Positions 60,655-64,000 of a DNA stretch of 64,000 bases are shown in pieces (position 1 is the first letter of the stretch; every line of letters begins with the position of its first letter). Made by a program: the position numbers and the translations under genes. The notes beneath the pieces are model-generated. The model did no database searches. It worked only from the letters and a program-made list of their open reading frames with translations, and was not told the DNA's origin. This DNA is from Haematobia irritans (Eukaryota; Arthropoda; Insecta; Diptera; Muscidae): NCBI RefSeq assembly GCF_050003625.1, contig NC_134400.1, positions 223,054,085 to 223,118,084 on the forward strand, read 5' to 3'.

Positions 60655-61301
60655 CACCCTCAAAAAAAATCGCTTCTTTAACATATGTTCCAAACATATT
60701 TTGCAGGAAGCATATATATTATTGGATACTGCCGAAACATTAATATGTTTGTTTTATGTGAACATATTATATGTTTGGAAGCATTTTGAGCCCAAAAATA
60801 TTGTATGCTTGGAAGAATTTTTCCCAAAGACGATTGTGCTCATTCCCTAACATACTCGTTATTTTCACTTCCACGAAATATTTTAATTCTTGGCACCTTT
60901 TTCTGTAATACAAATAATGTTGAAGAAATTATTCACTTTTATAAATTTTTTAAATTTTACCTCCCGTCTGCACGGAGAATCGAACCGAGGACCATACAGT
61001 TTGTAAGCCAACACACTATCCACTGGGCTACGTAACTGTTATAGTCACCAGCAAATAATTATCGTTATAAGTTACATTTATATAGCATAGTTTGCAGCGC
61101 CCACGAGCCCATGCAAACATAACATTATTTAACAGAAACATACATTTGTTTGCCACGTGGAGCAGTGGTTAGCATGTCTGCCTTGCATGCAAAGGGTCGT
61201 GGGTTCAATCCCTGCTCCGACCGAACACTTTTTTTAATTTAACTTTAAAACTTTGAAATGTGGGTTATTAAAGATTTATAGTCAGTAACAGTGCTTGATA
61301 T
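60655..61301 (+). repeat. E-type repeat, right copy, cut by a gypsy insertion
   Basis: It starts CACCCTCAAAAAAAATCGC and matches 742-61 of the left copy on the other strand. It stops at CAGTGCTTGATAT, where the LTR element is inserted; the left copy shows the uninterrupted site (GATATAAACG when read on the minus strand). It contains tRNA-like modules at 60968-61034 (minus) and 61152-61224 (plus). Confidence 0.85.
61152..61224 (+). other. tRNA-like module (SINE-head type), right E copy
   Basis: Identical to 174-245 read on the minus strand. A run of T follows shortly after (GAACAC, then TTTTTTT), a potential Pol III stop. Acceptor stem unpaired; not a functional tRNA. Confidence 0.65.
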
Positions 61302-61905
61302 TGTTACGTTTTTATATTTAGGCGTTTTTAATTACCCGACAATTAAAACACAGTTCTTTTAAATAACGGCAATCTACAATTTATTTACTATGACTTCACA
61401 CTTTACAATTCGTTCACACTGAAGTTATTCGTTTGACGCTTTAATTAAGACTGACTCGTTAGCAGCATGCGAGCGCTTTTATATATGACGGTGTGGCAAT
61501 TCGAGAACATTCTGGTAGCACTACAATATTCTGGCAACGCCAGAACATTCTTAGACAATGATAGAAGGATCTACGACCATTAAGTCATTCATCTGGTGGC
61601 TGCCAAACACATACACACTCACATAGATATGCGCTCGCATTACTACAAGAACAAAAACAATGACAATATACAATGAGATGAAATGAGAATGCAAAATAAC
61701 AAAACAAAGGGGTTGTTATCAAAGAGAGTGAGAACTTACATGAAAATAAGCAAACAAAAGAACATAAAAGAAATTCAGGAAAGTGCTAGAAAATGAATAG
61801 ATGATTCCAACAAGTTATAACGAAATTTTATCGTTACAATTTGAAATTTAAATTAACGGAAACTAATTTAAATAAACTTAAACTATAATTATCAAATTCG
61901 TAACA
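61302..61905 (-). mobile_element. 3' LTR of a Ty3/gypsy retrotransposon
   Basis: It begins TGTTACG and ends CGTAACA (604 bases) with TG..CA ends. On the minus strand a TATATAAAAG box lies at 61486-61477 and an AATAAA-type signal near 61384-61379, giving a plausible U3-R-U5 order. A purine-rich tract (AAGCGGGAGGCAG) lies just upstream on the minus strand. The flank ends GATAT, a possible target duplication whose partner is outside the window. Confidence 0.9.
61477..61486 (-). promoter_or_regulatory. TATA box in LTR
   Basis: TATATAAAAG on the minus strand inside the LTR, in the direction of the retrotransposon genes. Confidence 0.6.
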
Positions 61906-61918
61906 CTGCCTCCCGCTT
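61906..61918 (-). promoter_or_regulatory. polypurine tract of the LTR element
   Basis: AAGCGGGAGGCAG abuts the LTR, the position of the plus-strand primer in LTR retrotransposons. It overlaps the stop codon of pol. Confidence 0.75.
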
Positions 61919-64000
61919 AAGCCTGTTCGTCCCGAACAGGCACAGAACCTGTTCCGTAAGGAGCCAATCGTTCCAGATGTACAACTTTCATCTTTGATCT
62001 AGGGCTGTCGTCCTTCTGAATCCGGTATACAACATCATTGATCTTCTTGATGACTTTGTATGGGCCTTCCCACTGTGTTTGCAGTTTGGGACACAGTCCT
62101 TTCTTTCGTTGCGGGTTAAATAGCAGAACCAATTCTTCTTCTTGGAAGCCCTCAGTATTTACAGCACGATCGTATCTCGCCTTCATTCTGTTGCTGACCA
62201 TTTTTATTTTGTTGCGCACTGATTCGTGAACTTCTCCGAAAGTGTTTGGGATGTCGTTTCTGTTTTCTTCCATGGCGAGCTCATAAGGTTTAGCGCCGAA
62301 TATCAGATCTCCAGGCAACTTTAACTCAGTTCCGAATAGAACATTGGCCGGTGTTCGAGAGGTGGAATCATGAATGGCAGATCTATAGGACAGCAAAAAC
62401 TTTGGTATATGCTCGTCCCAGTCCCTCTGGCCGTTGTCCACCACTTTTCGAAGATGTTCCTCCAGGGTGCGATTGAACCTTTCTACCATGCCATCGGATT
62501 GTGGATGTAATGGCGTAGTCCTCGTTTTCTTGATACCAAGGGATTCACACATCTCTTTGAATATGGCCGATTCAAAATTTCTTCCCTGGTCTGAGTGAAT
62601 CTCGGACGGCACACCGTAGCGACATATCCAGTTTTTGTTGACCACATCCACAATCGTTTTTGCCTCTTGGTTTGGAATTGCATACACCTCCGGCCATTTG
62701 CTGAAGTAATCCATGACCACAAGGACATAACGGTTTCCAGAATCACTTACTGGGAAAGGGCCTGCCACGTCCATTGCTATTCTTTCAAACGGGGCTCCTG
62801 GTCTATATTCTTGCATAGGACCTCGACTTTTCCTTGTTGGACCTTTCGCCTTCATGCACTTCTCGCAATTGGCTACCCATTCAGCAATTGATTTCTGGCA
62901 TCCAACCCAGTAGAATCGTTGCTTCACTTTCTCGGCGGTTTTGGTTATTCCCAGTTGACCTCCACTGGGACCATTATGGAACTCCGCCAAAACATCTCTT
63001 ATTTTGGAATCTGGAACGATGATCAAATTTCGGCTGCTCTTGCCATCTTCGCTTTCCCATTTACGTTGCAGGGATCCATTGACTAGAACTAAACTATCCC
63101 ATTGAGCCCAGTATGATTTCATAAGTGGACTTTCGGCTGCGATGTCTTTCTTACTGGGCTTCTTGTTCTCTTCCTTTGCCGAAATAATTTTATTCAAAAT
63201 GGGATCTTTACGCTGTTCTGTTGGCCAGTCCACTCCAGATTCGACGTGTAACAGCCGAATATCAACAATCTCCTCCTTGTGTTCAGCCTTCGAGCAGTGC
63301 TTGCATTCTATACTGCAAGGTCGACGTGACAAAGCGTCAGCGTTACCGTGTTTTCCACCTTTTCTATGCTCGACACTGAAATCATAGCTTTGGAGCCTCT
63401 CGATCCAACGTGCCAGTTGAGCTTCCGGATTCTTGAATTGGAGCAACCATCGTAGAGCTGAGTGATCAGTCCTGAGCAAGAAGTGTTGTCCATACAAATA
63501 TTTATGATAATGTTTTACACTCTCTATGACGGCTAGCAGCTCTCGTCGCGTTACACAGTAGTTCTTTTCGGGCTTGGACAACGTTCGGCTGAAATATCCG
63601 ATGACCTTCTCCTTGCCGTCTATCTGTTGGGATAGCACACCTCCAATACCATGCGCGCTAGCATCTGTATCCAAAACAAATTTTTCGCCCGGAATAGGAT
63701 ACGCTAGAACAGGAGCTGAACATAAAAGTTCTTTTAAATGTTGGAATGAATCCTCCTGTTCGTCGCTCCACTGGAACTTCTGACCTTTTTGCGTCAATTT
63801 ATGGAGACTAGCGGCGATGCTGGCGAAGTTTGGGACGAATCGTCGGTAATATGTACATAACCCAAGGAAACTTCTTAATTCGTGGAGATTTCGTGGTCGT
63901 GGCCAATCTCTGACAGCTTGGATTTTGTCTCCATCGGTGGATATGCCCTCTGCAGTCACATGATGACCCAGGTATTTAACTTCCCGCTGGAAAAGGGAGC
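61917..64000 (-). CDS. pol: Ty3/gypsy pol polyprotein, C-terminal part (RT end, RNase H, integrase)
   Basis: A single open frame running off the window edge. The codon at 63957-63959 is an internal GTG, not a start; the frame continues upstream with [10 protein letters not shown]. Counting from that codon: RT thumb ([17 protein letters not shown], about 29-45); RNase H with DTDAS at 97-101, E140, TDHSALRW at 164-171 and HGNADALSR at 204-212; an integrase zinc-binding region with H328, C365 and C368, but Gln335 where the second His is expected; integrase core D397, D457 and E493 (35 residues between the last two); and a GPY module near 632-634. There is no chromodomain and no env frame, because the stop lies only 11 bases from the LTR. 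It copies and inserts the element in host DNA. The visible part is undamaged, so the insertion is probably young. Confidence 0.93.
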   Translation of the reverse strand, partial: SLFQREVKYLGHHVTAEGISTDGDKIQAVRDWPRPRNLHELRSFLGLCTYYRRFVPNFASIAASLHKLTQKGQKFQWSDEQEDSFQHLKELLCSAPVLAYPIPGEKFVLDTDASAHGIGGVLSQQIDGKEKVIGYFSRTLSKPEKNYCVTRRELLAVIESVKHYHKYLYGQHFLLRTDHSALRWLLQFKNPEAQLARWIERLQSYDFSVEHRKGGKHGNADALSRRPCSIECKHCSKAEHKEEIVDIRLLHVESGVDWPTEQRKDPILNKIISAKEENKKPSKKDIAAESPLMKSYWAQWDSLVLVNGSLQRKWESEDGKSSRNLIIVPDSKIRDVLAEFHNGPSGGQLGITKTAEKVKQRFYWVGCQKSIAEWVANCEKCMKAKGPTRKSRGPMQEYRPGAPFERIAMDVAGPFPVSDSGNRYVLVVMDYFSKWPEVYAIPNQEAKTIVDVVNKNWICRYGVPSEIHSDQGRNFESAIFKEMCESLGIKKTRTTPLHPQSDGMVERFNRTLEEHLRKVVDNGQRDWDEHIPKFLLSYRSAIHDSTSRTPANVLFGTELKLPGDLIFGAKPYELAMEENRNDIPNTFGEVHESVRNKIKMVSNRMKARYDRAVNTEGFQEEELVLLFNPQRKKGLCPKLQTQWEGPYKVIKKINDVVYRIQKDDSPRSKMKVVHLERLAPYGTGSVPVRDEQA

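Noticed and set aside
62038..63783. Plus-strand frames across the gypsy pol region
   Set aside because: Antisense to the intact pol frame, with no motifs of their own.

Overview
The window is eukaryotic, AT-rich and almost free of host genes. Its contents point to a higher fly (Diptera, probably a calyptrate/muscid; this is inference). They include a tRNA-derived SINE in several copies, Helitron-like (DINE-1/mini-me type) elements with (GACG)n and tandem repeats, DD37E Tc1/mariner copies, hAT-type and TA-flanked MITEs, a Ty3/gypsy element and non-LTR reverse-transcriptase relics. No bacterial features, CRISPR arrays, rRNA genes or functional tRNA genes were seen. The stretch is best read as a large intergenic region or giant intron that has filled with transposons.

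Repeat families were named here by reading their ends. Families A, B, C, D, E and F are AT-rich elements without recognisable transposases. Most copies with both ends in view are flanked by the dinucleotide TA, and most termini start CAC(T/A/C)(G/C)(A)AAAA, as expected for non-autonomous Tc1/mariner-like elements. A has one CACTC-type end and one CACTGAAAAA end. B has CACTGAGAAG and CACTGAAAAA ends. C has CACAGAAAAA and CACCGAAAAA ends. D is related to C. E has a CAC(C/G)CTCA end plus arrays of CATATGTTTGG boxes and tRNA-like modules. F has CACACAGAAAAC or CACACAGAGAAC ends and foldback arms.

Layout: 1-742 is an E-type repeat whose inverted partner is at 60655-61301. 1978-2313 holds a possible small spliced gene on the minus strand. 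2522-3200 is a hAT MITE. 4340-6620 holds B, A and a fossil mariner-type transposase split by a SINE. 6694-8530 and 12797-14362 are two Helitron-like elements of one family in opposite orientations, with 8817-12790 between them a nest of A, B, C and SINE pieces. 14470-14755 is a reverse-transcriptase relic. 18105-19386, 38104-39395 and 54696-56000 are three DD37E mariners, all frameshifted. 21535-25862 is a cluster of F elements, the last of which carries a compact two-exon ORF. 26113-27302 is a tandem duplication. 28311-29712 is an E/B chimera. 30036-35645 is a nest of A, D and a second Helitron-like family. 37669-37836 is an (AT)n run. 41712-42191 and 43771-44546 are hAT MITEs with perfect 8-bp target duplications. 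45091-47084 is the only stretch that looks like host exons, in divergent arrangement. 47880-48245 and 50385-51635 are non-LTR reverse-transcriptase remains. 53006-53978 is an E element. 61302-64000 is the 3' part of a Ty3/gypsy element on the minus strand, inserted into the right-hand E copy.

No pathway or operon logic applies. The elements interact mainly by nesting, chimerism and shared termini. The most interesting points are the small intron-containing ORF inside an F element, the tRNA/SINE-head modules inside E elements, the conserved exact 153-bp period in two sequence-unrelated Helitron-like families, and composite elements that recur at two loci. No database search was possible, so all family names rest on motifs read directly.
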